A stretch of 64,000 nt of DNA. Source: Akanthomyces muscarius (taxonomy: Eukaryota; Ascomycota; Sordariomycetes; Hypocreales; Cordycipitaceae). Below are positions 1 through 12,500 of the stretch, one piece after another. The notes below the pieces were generated by a model that saw only the letters and a list, made by a program, of their open reading frames with translations, was not told the origin of the DNA and searched no databases. The position numbers and the translations under genes are program-made. Position 1 is the stretch's first letter; every line of letters begins with the position of its first letter. The stretch covers positions 382,001 through 446,000 of the forward strand of contig NW_026611617.1 in the NCBI RefSeq assembly GCF_028009165.1, read 5' to 3'.

Positions 1-223
1 CATTCGCCCCATCGCGCGTCCCTGGCTCTGGTGTTAGCCTGCGACGCTTCGAAGGGCGATCATCGTCGTCGCGTGAAGCCGCAGCGGCCTGCTTCTCCTG
101 CTCGAGCTTGCGCGCCTTCTCAGCTTTTTTGAGTCGTTTTTCCTCCTTTTCTCTCTTAATCTTGGCCTCCAGCTCAGCGTCCTCTTCCGTATTGGCCCAT
201 CGCGATTTGCCCGCCCCAAGCAT
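1..223 (-). CDS. 5' end of a probable CDK11/PITSLRE-like protein kinase (partial)
   Basis: Only the first 74 codons are inside the window; the gene continues leftward. The start is the ATG at 223-221, and an in-frame TAG lies eight codons upstream, which fixes it. The visible part opens with MLGAGKSRWANTEEDAELEA, followed by a highly charged Lys/Glu coiled-coil-like stretch, and then a basic patch RPSKRRRLTPEP that looks like a nuclear localisation signal. N-termini of this style (KSRWA..EEDA, charged helix, KRRRLTPEP) are what I recall for fungal CDC2-related kinases of the CDK11 group. No kinase motif is visible here, so the identity is an inference; another nuclear charged protein is possible. 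It is divergent to NDUFAF7 with 399 bp between the start codons. Confidence 0.5.
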   Translation of the reverse strand, partial: MLGAGKSRWANTEEDAELEAKIKREKEEKRLKKAEKARKLEQEKQAAAASRDDDDRPSKRRRLTPEPGTRDGAN

Positions 224-622
224 GTCTGCACGTCGGCGCTCGAGGCGCTACCAGCTATATGTGCGCCGTGGTAATGTGTCGCGATTTCCCGGAATCGAAT
301 CGTAGGTATATATTCCGAATCTCCCGCACCAGAAACAACTCGTTTGTCTTTTTTCGGCCACCACTTCGATCAATCGCAAATGCTTGCTGGTGAATGTAAA
401 GTCAAAGATCGAAGCAAGCTGGTGGAGCTTAGTTGAGGCTCCCGTTATCTTATCGTGGCGCGCTTGCCCCAGGAAAGCACCTGACGTACGGCTTTCAAGC
501 TACAAGAAAGTCACCATCCATCCAGAGCTTGTCCGTAAAGCCACAATCTTGTTCATCTGGCTAGAAAACTCAAGGGATTCGCCGGTGAGCCACTTGCTAA
601 TCCGTTTGGGTAACGAATCGCG
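224..622. promoter_or_regulatory. Divergent intergenic region, kinase-like gene / NDUFAF7
   Basis: This 399-bp gap separates two outward-facing start codons and must hold both promoters. I see no convincing TATA box and no other gene. Confidence 0.5.
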
Positions 623-2314
623 ATGCGCCGCGCTGTGGCTGCCGCACCACGGCTCCTGGCTCAGCGAACCCTAGGCATTGCGCGCCCAGGATCAAGCTTT
701 GGAGCACAGTGCTTCTCGTCATCTGCCCTGCGCAGACAAGAAGAGAGGAAATGGTCTACGCCATTAGCCAAACAGCTTTTTGAAGCGATCTCTGTAAGAA
801 TCGCAATCATATTGCGAATATCTGCCTCGAAAGCTGCCGCTGACACCGCGACAGACAACTGGAACAGTTCCACTGGCGAGCTTCATGCGCATGTGCCTTA
901 CTGGTGATGTCGGAGGCTACTACACGGGCGCCATCGGGGAGGGCAGAGACCAGTTTGGCGTCAAAGGAGATTTCGTAACATCGCCCGAAATCTCCCAAAT
1001 TTTTGGTGAACTGATTGGCATCTGGTTCATTGCCGAATGGATGAGCCAAGGTCGGCCCAAGGACGGAGTCCAGCTGATTGAAGTTGGCCCTGGAAGAGGA
1101 ACTTTGATGGACGACATGCTTCGAGTAAGATGAGTGGATGGCACCTTGATGAAATCTAGACCTAACTTTGATTATAGACTATTTCTCGCTTCCCCGCCAT
1201 GGCTAACAGCATAGAAGCCGTCTACATGGTTGAAGCTAGTCCCGAACTGAGATCTGCTCAGAAAGATCTGCTCTGCGGCCCTGGAACGCCGACGACGGAA
1301 TCAAAAGCTGGCTATCACAGTACGGGAAAATACAACAATCTCCCGGTTGTCTGGACCCAGACTATCAAATCTGTTCCCGCGGGTATGCGCATCTCCACAA
1401 GCACGGCCACTGAATCTCACTGACACAGCCTAGAATCAAACAAGACTCCGTTCATAATTGCACATGAATTCTTTGATGCGCTCCCCATACACAGCTTCCA
1501 GTCTACCAAGATTGCGGTGAAGCCACCTCCGCCAAGGATCCCCGGCAGCCCTGTTCCTCCGGCTCCCTCTAAACCGCCAGCCGACGCCACCCCTAAGATG
1601 GAATGGCGCGAAATGATGGTATCGCCAACCGCACCGGGAGTCAGCAACGCCCAATCGTCGTCTTCCAACTTTAGATTTGACCCCAGCGACCCGCCCGCGG
1701 AGTTTGAACTCACGCTCTCGTCCGGAAGCACAAGACACTCCCGTTATGTGCCTGAATCCTCGCCTCGCTACCGCAAGCTGAAGCAGTCCGAGGGCTCCAT
1801 TGTCGAGGTGTGCCCCGATGCCGCGCTGTACGCCGCCGACTTTGCCGCCCGCATCGGCGGCACGGAAAAGAACCCCAAGGCGTCCGCGAGTGGCGCGGCC
1901 CTCATCCTCGACTACGGCCCCGCCGACACCATCCCCGTCAACTCCCTGCGCGGCATCCGCCACCACAAAATTGTGAATCCCTTCTCCGCGCCTGGCCTCG
2001 TCGATCTCAGCGCCGACGTCGACTTCACCGCCATTGCTGAGGCCGCGACGCTCGCGAGCGACGGTGTCGAGGTGCACGGCCCCATTGCGCAGGCCGACTT
2101 TCTGGAGCTCATGGGCATCAAGGAGCGTGCGGCGGCCCTGGCCAAGAGTGCCGGCGCGAACCAGGAGGCGGCGGATGCCATCGACAAGGCGTGCAAGCGC
2201 CTGGTGGACCGCGGACCGAGCGGCATGGGCAAGGTCTACAAGGCACTGGCTATCCTGCCTGAGAATGACGGCCAGCGTCGACCTGTTGGCTTTGGAGGCG
2301 ACGTGAGCAGCTGA
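623..2314 (+). CDS. NDUFAF7: NDUFAF7-like mitochondrial arginine methyltransferase (complex I assembly)
   Basis: Exons 623-793, 855-1124, 1178-1382 and 1434-2314 give 508 residues. The family (DUF185/MidA-like SAM-dependent methyltransferase) dimethylates an arginine of complex I subunit NDUFS2 during assembly in the mitochondrial matrix. Seen directly: an Arg/Ala-rich N-terminus that looks like a mitochondrial presequence ([15 protein letters not shown]), [13 protein letters not shown] at the first splice joint, GGYYT near residue 85, the SAM-binding motif [15 protein letters not shown] around residues 131-145, and [10 protein letters not shown] after the third intron. A proline-rich insert (about residues 240-290) makes it longer than the roughly 440-residue human protein. 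Introns are 61, 53 and 51 bp. The joints restore conserved family segments, so the model is firm. The start is the first ATG giving a presequence. Confidence 0.9.
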
Positions 2315-2666
2315 GTGCGCGCGACACGGGCAGGCAGCTGCCTCTCGGCTTTTACGTGCTGAGCATCACATAATTTAATGAGGCCGTTTACACCGACTGT
2401 AATACTATCGCATCTTGTCAAGTCAGCATAATTCAAGCATTTAAAAAACTACATGCCTATCAAAACCAAATCGCAAAGACTAAACTTTATTTTCTACAAT
2501 CATACACAAGACACCCAAAATAAAAAAGCGTCCCGATCGTGTGGCTTTTCTATTAATGCTTCCTCTTTTTTCGTGGCCTGATGTACTGGGTAGCGCACCT
2601 ATAACAAAGTAATGGAGGAACAAAAAAGTCTGGTAAAAACAAGAACAACGCCCAAACAGCACATGA
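2315..2666. other. Convergent 3' region, NDUFAF7 / PTM1
   Basis: This 352-bp AT-rich gap lies between two facing stop codons. AATAAA-like and TTTATT-like stretches suit polyadenylation on both strands. No gene is seen. Confidence 0.6.
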
Positions 2667-4640
2667 TTATTTTGTTTTTACAAGTTTGATATCCTCGTCG
2701 CTTTCATCGTCGGAGAACCTATCGCCGTCCTCGCCAACAGCAAAAATAGTCTCGCCGTCGATTGAGTCACGCGGCACGCTGCGTGATGGCTTCTGCACCG
2801 AGGCGCCAGCCGTGGCGGCGGACGTGATGCCGCTTGTCTGGCCTGCCTGGGCGGCGCTCGTACCGGCACCTGCACCGGCAGATTTGGCACCACCGCCGCC
2901 GATATGCGCCTCCTCGTCTTCGTCCTCTGAATCGCCAGGCATGCCAATGTCGCCAATCTCAAAGTTGCCGTCGTCATCCTGGGCAATCTCGTCGCTCATG
3001 GCGAAGCGGCGGTTGTTGGCGGTAGGGCGCCAGACGTAGGCGACCCAGGCCACGTCGGCGAGGTAGACAATGTTGAGCCAGCCGTCGAGGACGAACCAGC
3101 GCGTCTTCCAGTGGAGCGGCACAAAGTTAATGTCGTTAATAGAGGCGAACGTGAAGCTGTTGAGGAAGAAGAATGCAAAGGTGACCACGACGGTGAGGAG
3201 GATGCACCACCACAGCTTCTTGTACATGATCTCCTTGGTATGCTGCTTGCGTTCGCGGAGATCCTTGAGCGTAAAGTTGAGAGAGTTGAGCGTCCACACG
3301 TAGAATGCAGTCAGTGTGCCTGCCAAGGGTAGAACAATGAGCAGCACATATGGGCCTGGTGAACATGTCAGTGGTGTCAACGTCGAACAGGAGCAGAAAG
3401 CAGTACTCACCCACACTCTCGGGAGAGACGAGCAGGCTGGTAGTGGCGTAGATGAGACCAAACACAAAGTGGGCAGCTGCGAGGTAGCGGACGTAGATCA
3501 TGGTGCGGCCGAGCGTGGGCTTCACCACACCGTATCCCATGCAGACAATGAGCAAAAGGAAGAACGAAAATGAGTTTCTCCCAGCGTTGAGAATGGCGAC
3601 AACGATAAGGAAGGCCTTGGCGCCAGCATTGGCAGAGCCGTGTGTGTTTTGGAAGTCTGCGAAAGTCAGCCTGAGCTGCGCCACGTTGGCCGTTGGAAAG
3701 TCTCATACCATAGAAGCCCCAAGTCATGAGCATTTCAAGAACCAAAAACACCAAGATTGCTGTGATGTAGTTTTGGACAGCGACTGCACTCCGTTAGAAA
3801 GCCGGCATTCAAGTCAGGCCAAGAGAAGCTTACGGATGTCGTGGCGATGCTGGTAGTAGAGGAAACCCCAGTACACTGCCATGAGCGCGTAGAGGATGCT
3901 CATGCCACCGTAGAACGGGAGCTTCGGAATCTGCGTGGCCGATATCTCTCCGAAAGCGTTGCGGAATTCGGCGACTGCGGAATATTCGTCGACGTTGAAG
4001 CCCTGGGTAAAGAGGCAGTAGTAGCCGGTCTCCTTGATGCTGTATCGTACAGGGCCGGTGGATTTGAGATGAATAGCCTTGGACAGGATAAAGGCGCCTG
4101 ATTTCTCGGTCGCATTTTCTGCCAATACAAATTCGCCGAGATCGGTCGAGTTGCAAGCGCCGCTGTTTACAAAGTCTTGGCTGCACGGGACAAGATCCTG
4201 GGGGACGTGTTAGCAAGGGACGTCGTGAAGGAGCTGCAAGTTGTTGTGGTCTCGTACGTTTTCGCCGTTTTCGCCGGGCACGCCGACAAATTTTCTATCT
4301 TTCCACTCGAATATTACAAGACTGACGGTCGGGTCGTCTCCTTCGGGGAGTGTGTTATTGAGGAACTTGACGAGGATGAATGGATCGACCGAGCCGCCCC
4401 AGGACTTTTTGCTGTACATGCCTATTCCGTCTGTTAGCCACAATTTCGGCACGACTTTATGCATCGTGGGTTCGTACCAGCGCAAGTCTGTTGGTTGTCT
4501 CTGGACTGGTCCTGTTGAATACGTCAGCGCGGGAGCCCCTAGCTGTCGTGGCCGGTTGTCATTACTATGACGACCTCCAGCGCCTGGGTCGCCGTCCAAA
4601 GGGACATGCCCAGGGCCAGATAGCCAAGTAAGGACCGCAT
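2667..4640 (-). CDS. PTM1: PTM1/GOST-family seven-transmembrane protein
   Basis: Seven exons on the minus strand (4640-4566, 4511-4478, 4421-4258, 4197-3834, 3783-3709, 3656-3411, 3355-2667) encode 548 residues. An N-terminal signal peptide (MRSLLGYLALGMSLWTATQA) precedes a lumenal domain with the family-typical TCAGMYSKKSWGG and DPFILVKF. The C-terminal half holds seven hydrophobic segments, including FYGGMSILYALMAVYWGFLY and YVLLIVLPLAGTLTAFYVW, and the protein ends in a disordered acidic tail (about residues 450-548, DSEDEDEE, DDESDEDIKL). GOST proteins sit in Golgi or endosomal membranes and are linked to membrane trafficking and GPCR-like cargo handling. Introns are 50-60 bp. The 34-nt second exon is needed to restore TCAGMYS. 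The family call is solid; the precise role is not known from sequence. Confidence 0.85.
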
Positions 4641-5248
4641 GGCTGTGGTCAATTATTGCCTCGGATGTTGCGTCGAAGCTTCGATAGATTGCGATACAAT
4701 GCCGGCGGTCGTGGTAGTTGGGCAGTCGATGGAGCTATCGCTGTCGCTGGTGGCGCAACACTAATTAGGTATGGGCTGTGGTAGCTCGGACAGCTAAGCT
4801 TGTAAGGTCATTCCGCGATGCCAGCGAGAACCAGAGTCAGCGTGGGGGCAGTTCCAATGCGTTGCGACGGTCGAGATGCTGCGTCTGAAGTGGTAGGAAG
4901 GGTTTGGGCTCGTCGCATGCAACAGCTGAAAGCAAGTGATGTGGCAGCTCGACAAAGACGGCAGCGGGCAGCACGTTGTTGGTGAAGTGGGTCAGACAGC
5001 ATGTACCAGCGCTTGGCGGGCGGGCAGGGCGGGCAGGCTGACGCTGCATCAGGCTTTATTAGCACGCTGGTGACTGGAGCAGTCTAGGTACCTAGGGACG
5101 GATAGAGGAAAGTAAATGGCACGTTTGAACATCAGCCACTGAATCCTACCTATCGATAACCTCTGGTGCCGCCAAAAATTGCTGCGTCTTGTGACAGTGA
5201 CATAACTGCCCGCCTTGCACTCTGCACCACCACAGCCAAACTGTCGAC
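4641..5248. promoter_or_regulatory. Divergent promoter region, PTM1 / U-box cyclophilin
   Basis: 608 bp between outward-facing starts. It contains the perfect 12-bp palindrome CTAGGTACCTAG at about 5084-5095, one member of a motif family that recurs in the intergenic DNA of this window. Open frames here have no protein-like character. Confidence 0.5.
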
Positions 5249-7126
5249 ATGGGCAAAGGCACAGACAAGCTCTACGTAAGACTACTTTGCATATTCAATC
5301 ATCAATCCTGTGACTCGCTCACACTCTTCGCAGATTACCCACTCCGAGTGGTCGTCTTCCGACGCCTACTCCGCCAGCGTCGGCGCCGGTGCCTCGTCGC
5401 GCAACGGCAAAAGCGGCCTCCCCTTTCGCAAGCTGCCGTTCAACTTTTGCGCGGCGAGCCTGCAGCCCTTCAAGAACCCCGTGTGCACACCCGACGGCAC
5501 CATTTTCGATGTCGAGGTCATTGGCGCGTGGCTCGAGAAGCACCCGAACCAGAACCCCGTCGATGGCGCGCCGCTGCAGAAGCGCGACCTCATCAAGCTC
5601 AACTTTGCGCGAAATGCCGAGAGCGACTCGCGCGGTGCGGGCCTGAGCGACTCCAAAGGCGATCTCGTCGACCCCGTCACGTACAAGGTGTTTACCGACA
5701 ACACGCACATAGTCGCCATCCGCCATGGCACCTACGCAAACGCCTTTGCCTGGGACACGGTCGAGCGCATGAACATCAAGCCCAAGATGTGGCAGGACCT
5801 CCTAGACGACGAGCCATTTACCCGCGCCGACATCATCACGCTGCAGGACCCGCACAACGCCGCCAGCCGCAACCTGGATCAGTTCAAGTACATCAAGGAC
5901 GGCGAGGGCGCACAGCTGAGCCGCGATCAGGAAGAGGAGCGCAACGCCAGCGGAATCAACGCCAGCGCCCTCGGCAGCATGGGTGACAAGGTGCTCAAGG
6001 CAAAGGCGGCGGTCGACAAGGCGCGCAAGGCCCGCGAGGCCGGCGGCGACGTCAACCGCAGCTCGGGGGCGCTGGCCAAGACGGGTGGTGCTGGTGCGGT
6101 GTCGGCGGCGGTGCGCGAGAGCATGATCAAGGAGAAGAAGCTGGCGGCCAAGGCGGCGGCGTACACGACGGGGCGAGCCGCCGCGAGCTTCACCAGCACG
6201 GGTCTGACGCCGGAGACGAGCGGCGAGCGCGCGCTGCTCACCGACGAGGAGTTTATGCTCAAGCCGAAGCGCGTCAAGAGCAAGGGCTACGCGCGTCTGG
6301 AGACGAACCTCGGCGACGTGACCCTGGAGCTGCACACGGACACGGCGCCCAAGGCGGTATGGAACTTTATCAAGCTTGCGCAAAAGGGCTACTACAAGGA
6401 CGTGGCCTTTCACAGGAATATCCCCAACTTCATGATTCAGGGCGGCGATCCCACGGGGACGGGGCGAGGCGGCGCCAGCATCTGGGGAAAGTACTTTGAC
6501 GATGAATTCGACGGACCCCTGACACACAATGCTCGCGGCACAGGTATGTTCTCTCTCCTTCCTTCCCTTGCACTCCCCACGCTTCTCTCGAAAGACTAAT
6601 GAAGCGAACCAAAACAGTCTCCATGGCCAACAAGGGCAAAAACACAAACTCGAGCCAGTTCTTCATCGCCTACAAGGCCGTGCCGCACCTCGACCGCAAG
6701 CACACCATCTTCGGCACCGTCGTGTCCGGGCTCGACGTGCTCGCCAAGATGGAGGACGTGCCGACCGACGGCTCCAGCCGGCCCCTCAACAAGATTGTCC
6801 TCCGCGACGTCGCCGTCTTCGTCGACCCCTTTGCCGACTTCCAGGCGCAGCACCAGCAGCAGGAACGCGACGCGGCGCGCCGCCTCGAGGTCGAGCGCCA
6901 GGGCGGCGAGGACGCCGACAGGACCACCTGGACGGGCAAGCGCATCCGCGCAGACGGATCCGTCGCCGCGGCGGACAGCAAGGATACGGTGGGCAAGTAT
7001 CTGACGGCGACGGCGACGACGGCGACGGCGGCAGGTGACGGGGAGGCGGAGGAGTGGACGGAGCCGGAGCCGGCGCGGAAAAAGATGCGTGGGACGGGCG
7101 GGTTCGGTAATTTTGATGGCTGGTGA
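5249..7126 (+). CDS. CYP8: U-box cyclophilin, peptidyl-prolyl isomerase-like 2 (CYP8/PPIL2)
   Basis: Exons 5249-5275, 5334-6543 and 6618-7126 give 581 residues. The family joins a U-box (E3 ubiquitin ligase type) to a cyclophilin domain and acts in the nucleus with spliceosomal complexes. The modified RING/U-box lies at about residues 40-110 ([23 protein letters not shown]) and a second RING-like half follows ([18 protein letters not shown]). The cyclophilin domain starts near residue 327 ([17 protein letters not shown]), carries the signature [20 protein letters not shown], and continues after intron 2 with [15 protein letters not shown] and [14 protein letters not shown]. The C-terminus is charged and disordered, ending [11 protein letters not shown]. 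The first coding exon is only 27 nt, and the joint (LY|ITHSEW) restores the family N-terminus. Confidence 0.95.
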
Positions 7127-7511
7127 ATACGGTCAAGCTGGGTTTGGGTCATGGGAATTGTATATACACCCCGTTCATGTCCTCGGATGAGACGAGGACG
7201 ACAAGGCGTTCAAGGCTGCACCAAAAAGAGAGCATATAGAATCACGGAAACGAGTATTTTACAAAAGAAATCGAGTTTTAAGTCAATGATTGAAGAAAAT
7301 AATTAGAATTGGATAAATGGTATTTTATATAGTCGCAAGTGTGTTTGTGCCCGACCAAAAACACCGTGCATTCATGCGTGCATGGTGTGTGTAAAACAGC
7401 AATCGCTAGAGCCAACCAGTTGAAAGCGCCCAAATAACCAAAACACCCAAACACAAGAAAAACAAACGATAAAAAGTGTAATATTAGGAACACGGCGCAT
7501 CCACTGGTAGA
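7127..7511. other. Convergent 3' region, CYP8 / Zn2Cys6 factor
   Basis: 385 bp of AT-rich sequence between facing stop codons, with several A- and T-rich tracts that could serve polyadenylation. No gene is seen. Confidence 0.6.
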
Positions 7512-9523
7512 TCAAACATCCAATGAAGCCGGCGCCGAGTCGGTCAAAATGGCATTCGCCGCAGTCGCGCACCTTGGCGCGCGATACTCTGTCATTTTTT
7601 GCCGCACCGTCTCCGCCACCTCGAGCGCATTCTCCAGCCCCGTCTCCTCGTAGATGGCCATGAGCCTGTTGAGTACATACGAGCGCTTCTCAGGGCTGCA
7701 GTTGGGCGAGATGCCAATGTTGTACAGCGGCCAGACAATCGACGTACAGGAGGCCGCCAGGGTCATGATGCGCTCCACATCGTACCACAGCTCGCCTAGC
7801 GGTTTGTCTTTGTGCTCAAATAGGGAAGGCAGCACGGCGACGACGGACTGTCCGTTTCGGCCCACGACTTCTTCGTGTGGCGTGACAATGGGCTCTGAGT
7901 CCTGAGAGCTAGAAGGAGGCGGCTGGCTGGGGCTGGCAGGGTCCGTACCCTTGCTGGCAGGAGTCATGTCTAGACCCGTGCTCGTGACGTAATCTTCCCA
8001 TCGGACAGTGCCAAAGAACTGCGGCACACTAGCAATGATGGCGTCGCTCAGAATGTTGTGCGTCTTGATGGTACTGATAAGAAGCTCCTGATCCGCGGCT
8101 GACAAGCAGGACTCATCATTGACACTGTGGCACAGCTGCTCAATGATGGCTTCTTGAAGCAACATACGTGTAGACCGAATACCGTTCCATGTAATGGCAG
8201 CTATCAGACCGGGATATACGTGGCAGTTGCGATGCATGGCCGTCGGGTTCGCAGCTGGGAGTCTGATGTTGCGATATCTCCAAATGTCTGGCAAGCCCGA
8301 AGCCAGGAGAGCCCATTCCGCGTCACACTTGGCCAGTGTCGAGATTACTTCGTTTCTGCCGGTAATCACGCCAGTCTTGATCTGGTGTCGCACAGTCGTC
8401 GTCCTAAACATGTGGTCGATGAGGTTTCTGTTGGTCTTGTCGAGCTTGCCCATCTCCAGAGACTTGTTGCGCAGCTCCTCAATGACAGGAGGCGCCGGGA
8501 TATCAGAGCGCATGCAGCTGAGGAGAACGCTGTAGCACAGCATTTGGAACATTTTGCAGCCGGCGGAGGTCTTGAATTGGTCGATGCCTCTGAGTGTGGC
8601 AAGAGCCGCGGCACCGTCGACGTGTTTTTGCCATGCTTCCATGGTCTGCGGCGTGCTGCCGGAAACGACTTCGAAAGTGCTCAGAAGAAGAACAGAAAGC
8701 ATGGTGGTATCTCTGACGGCTTCGGCTGGGTCGCTCAAAGCTGCGGTAGTCAGGCTCAGCGCGGCGCCATAACTTCGCCGGGCCATGTCCATCATTTCTG
8801 TAGAGCGAGTTACTTTGGACAGGCCCGCCAGGCCAATAGCAACGACGCCGGCGGCGATGCTATCCTGGTTCTTCGGGCTGGGATTGCTGGGAGGTTTCCA
8901 AACGTCGTAGATAAAGTCATAGCTCTGATACCCAATGTCGTTTCTGGCTACATGGCGGGAGAAGAAGAAAGCCATGCCGCGTTCGTGGTACGAGTCCACA
9001 GAATGGCACGGCAAGAAGAGATCCGGATTGATATTCTTTGGAGGGTCCTTTGCTAGTGCCAATTGTTGCTGTTTCTCGCAGAGCCAGCCTTGCTCCGATG
9101 TAGCGCAAGTTTTCCGCCGCCGCGCTTTGCTGGGGGGAAACCGGGATGCAGTCTGTGTTTCTTTCCAATTCAATGGTGTTGATGCTAAAGCGGGCGATGC
9201 GGACTCGTCTGAACTGCACGGCGATGCAGGACTGGGAGAGTGCTTCCGGACTTCGGACCTTTTTCGGTACGTGGTGGCCTTTTCAATGACATGCTCGCTC
9301 TCGTCGCGGAACATGAGATCGACGAGGTTACGATAGCCAGGACATTGTAGCTGTCTTTTTTGGCACTGGCCGCAATGGGGTTCTGCTTGGTCACACTGAG
9401 CACGCGCGGTTAGAAACGGAGCTGCACAGAAATCTGGCATGCGTTGTACGTAGATCTACATACCTTGACTTTGCGTTTGCGGCAGTTGGAGCAGCCCTTG
9501 GAGGGCTTACCACAATACACCAT
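7512..9523 (-). CDS. Zn(2)-Cys(6) fungal transcription factor
   Basis: Exons 9523-9464 and 9395-7512 encode 647 residues. The binuclear zinc cluster is at residues 11-38 with six cysteines at 11, 14, 21, 28, 31 and 38 (spacing CX2C-X6-C-X6-CX2C-X6-C). The 68-bp intron splits it after VK of CRKRKVK, a common intron place for this family. A Ser/Pro-rich linker (about 60-95) is followed by a mostly helical region like the fungal-specific regulatory domain (Fungal_trans_2 type), with segments such as DSYHERGMAFFFSRHVARND and QKHVDGAAALATLRG. It should be a nuclear sequence-specific regulator. Its targets cannot be told; its upstream side faces a 3.8-kb gene-free stretch, and no metabolic cluster adjoins it. 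Confidence 0.9.
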
Positions 9524-12500
9524 TGCCTGATTTGCCGAGGACGCGACGAGATAGTCTTGTGCTCTCGACTAACGAGGGTATAGAGTACGGGTTAGAGGGA
9601 GGAATGCTGTTCGCCGGACGCCGATGGTACTTTTAAGCGCACGTCGGCAGCGGCTACTCTCAGCAAGGCATGCGACAAGTACTGGCCGCAGGTCATGGGG
9701 TGCAGGACAAGACTCAAGAGATCCGGCAGGGTACCAAAATTGTCAAGTCGGATTGCCCTGGATGCGATTCAGTGCGTACAAACCTTCAAAATGCGAAAAC
9801 AAGGTGGAAAGGAGTTGCGGTGGGTTAATTGTCCCAGGGAGGGAGGGGCGTGGAGTGTTCGTATACACCCGAAATCGGTGTTGAGCTGAGCGAATGGGGC
9901 AGGCCCAGTGTCGAGACGGGACGAATTTGCACAGACAATGTCAGGACACAAGGACATCAAGAGTAGTTTGCAGCTTGAAAGCCGGCCAAATGCAAGACGA
10001 GGACGACAGCGGCAGGACGGCGAAGATGAAGCGGGACAAGTACGGTACGAACAAGAGGATGGCGGCTGGTGGGATTTGTACCTACTGGTACGTGCTGGTA
10101 CCTACAGCACGCGAGTTGATTAGGGTGATGAATCCACTGAAGCATTGGGCAGCGCGCACCAAGACGCCTTACTGCTTGGGGCAAAGGCGGGGGAACTCGC
10201 AGGCTCAGCCAGGCGATTTTGCATTGTCGCGCTAATTTAGGGCGGTTTTAGCAGCGTCCTCCTCCACTACAGCGCATGATGTGCCCTGTAAACCCCCGCT
10301 GTGCCTGAGCCGTGCAGCTGCCTCGGCCCACTGGAGGAGCCTGGAGCCTGGAGCCTGGAGGCCACTGAAGACGATTTCCGGTAGCGCCCTGGCCTTGCCT
10401 TGGGCCTTGCTTGTCGTGTCGCAGATTGTCGGCCACGTCCCTTGCTGCTAGGTACTGCTAGTTAGTGGAAGCGCTGGCACCGGTGCAGCCCACTAACCAG
10501 CAGGGACAGGCGACCGACACAGTGGGCTACAGATATTGCATCGGTACCTCATTACCTACCCTTGCTTCGACGTTGGCACGCGTTTGCAATTGTCAACCTT
10601 GATACTTTTTGCTGCTAATTCGACGATGCTTCTACTGGTATTAGTGCTGCAAAGAAATGACACAGTAGTCTCCTCATACTCCACTGACAACATGCATCAT
10701 CACAGGATTCCATCAGCCTTGTCATGCTCTCGTCGTTCAATACAACCATTTCTCCCAACTTCAGCTCGGTGTATTGGTGGGGGCACCGCCTGCATACCTG
10801 CCCCTGCGACCGGCCTCCGGTGCTGGCCACTGGGCTACCACAGCCAACTACCCAGCATCTCGATCGTCTTCACATCAAATAACCCAAGCACTCGACTCGA
10901 GGGCGAAAGATGGCAGCTGCATCCTCGCCTGACTACGCACTGCTGTGTCTGCCAGCCAGCCGAACCTCAGCATGGTCTGTGGTCAAGCCAAAGCTAATTG
11001 TGGACTAACGGTAGTCAGTTGCACGGAAGCTGCCCGTCATTCCAATCCAACACGACGTCCATGACGATCAAAGCAGCAATGCCGCCGCCCTCTGGATACG
11101 GGATGATCAACCCCGCGGCAGGCCGATGCCCAAGCCCTCCAACCCTCGGGCCTGTCTGGCACTCCGGTCATGCCTACCGTGCCGCATGCAAGAGAAAAGG
11201 TTAACCCACTGGACGATGCAGACGCACGGAGAACCAGACGCTTGCCATCTGACCGTAAAGCGGCGCTCAGCCATGTGTCCGATCTAATTTTGTCCCACAG
11301 CGAGAGCACTGACAGGGCTGAACTTTATCTCCTCCAAGTTACGATTATGCCTCGCCTCCACACACACGTTGCTTAGGCTGGAAATTATCATACGCATAAA
11401 AGGTCTTGGCTCTTCATCTATACGCTGGGCTGATGCCGTGCTCGTGTCGGCCTGAATTACATCCTCAAAAGCTTCCCAGTGGTGTTGAGACTCGTCAACG
11501 GCAGCAAAAGTCGAGCATGGTGACGATGTGGCTGAACGGCCCATGTCAGCCCGGCTCTCCAGCGCACGCAAGTTGGAATTTAGAAGCGTCGGTGTTGCTT
11601 CCTTTCCCCAACCCTGTACGACACTTTATTCTGCTTACTGGCGCTAGGATCTGGCCTTGTCCTCGATATAGGCCGTCATTGGACCGTTCGTCTATTACCA
11701 GCATGCGAATGTGGTCTTTGCCCCTGCTAGCCTCACCTACTAACCAACTACCTAGCAACTACCTGGCTGCGCGGTTTCGCATTGCCGACGGTCATGTCTG
11801 TTGCCGACCAAGTAGTTTGCCTCTGACTTGTTGAACAACTTTTTACAAGAGAAAATGAACAGTTCAAAAGTCGTTGACGGGCAAGCGGTCTTCTTTGCCG
11901 GAAGAAGAAAAGGAACAAAATCCACATGAGAAGAGGAGCGAACGGAGAGCCCCGTATTGCCTAGCAGATGCGCTCCTCTAATTTCTTGCCGCGGGCCAAT
12001 GTATCCAGCGAGACCCGTTTTACGACTCAGGGAGCGATATGCCACAGCCGACAGCCAGAGCGATATCCGGATTCAATTGTACCTTTGCGAACGGGGGCGT
12101 CAATCTCCCATCCATCATGCGTTAGTACCGCTCAACTGCCCATTCTTTATGCTTTCATCTTTCTATAATGGGGCGATCAGTGCTCTCGCCAATGCCGCAA
12201 CTCTCGGCACACGACCCCTGGCACACCCTAGGGCATAACGCTGCGAGACAGGCAATGTTGGGTCTGTGGCTGTAGTCGCATGCCGTTTCCCAGTCATGGT
12301 GTAGCGCGTTCCAGTTCTCGTCCCATTCACCCCTGAAATTGCTTACCACTCTTCTTCTCGGTGTACCAACCATTGTCATGAGGCGCACCGCTTCGCGAGG
12401 GCGTGATCACAGCCCAGGTGCCAACCGAGTCGATTTCCTAGGTACTGGGTGAAACGGACCGATATTCCACCGATTCTGGCTGCTACGGGTTGCACACGCG

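Noticed and set aside
5802..6647. Minus-strand frame opposite the U-box cyclophilin
   Set aside because: Shadow frame; the cyclophilin on the other strand is unambiguous.
8127..9056. Long plus-strand open frame (about 309 codons) opposite the Zn2Cys6 gene
   Set aside because: It mirrors the real coding strand, has no family motif, and the opposite frame encodes a clear Zn2Cys6 protein.
10536..10997. 153-codon plus-strand frame in the 9.5-13.3 kb gap
   Set aside because: Random-looking composition, no signal peptide or domain, no splice support, and tandem low-complexity DNA nearby.
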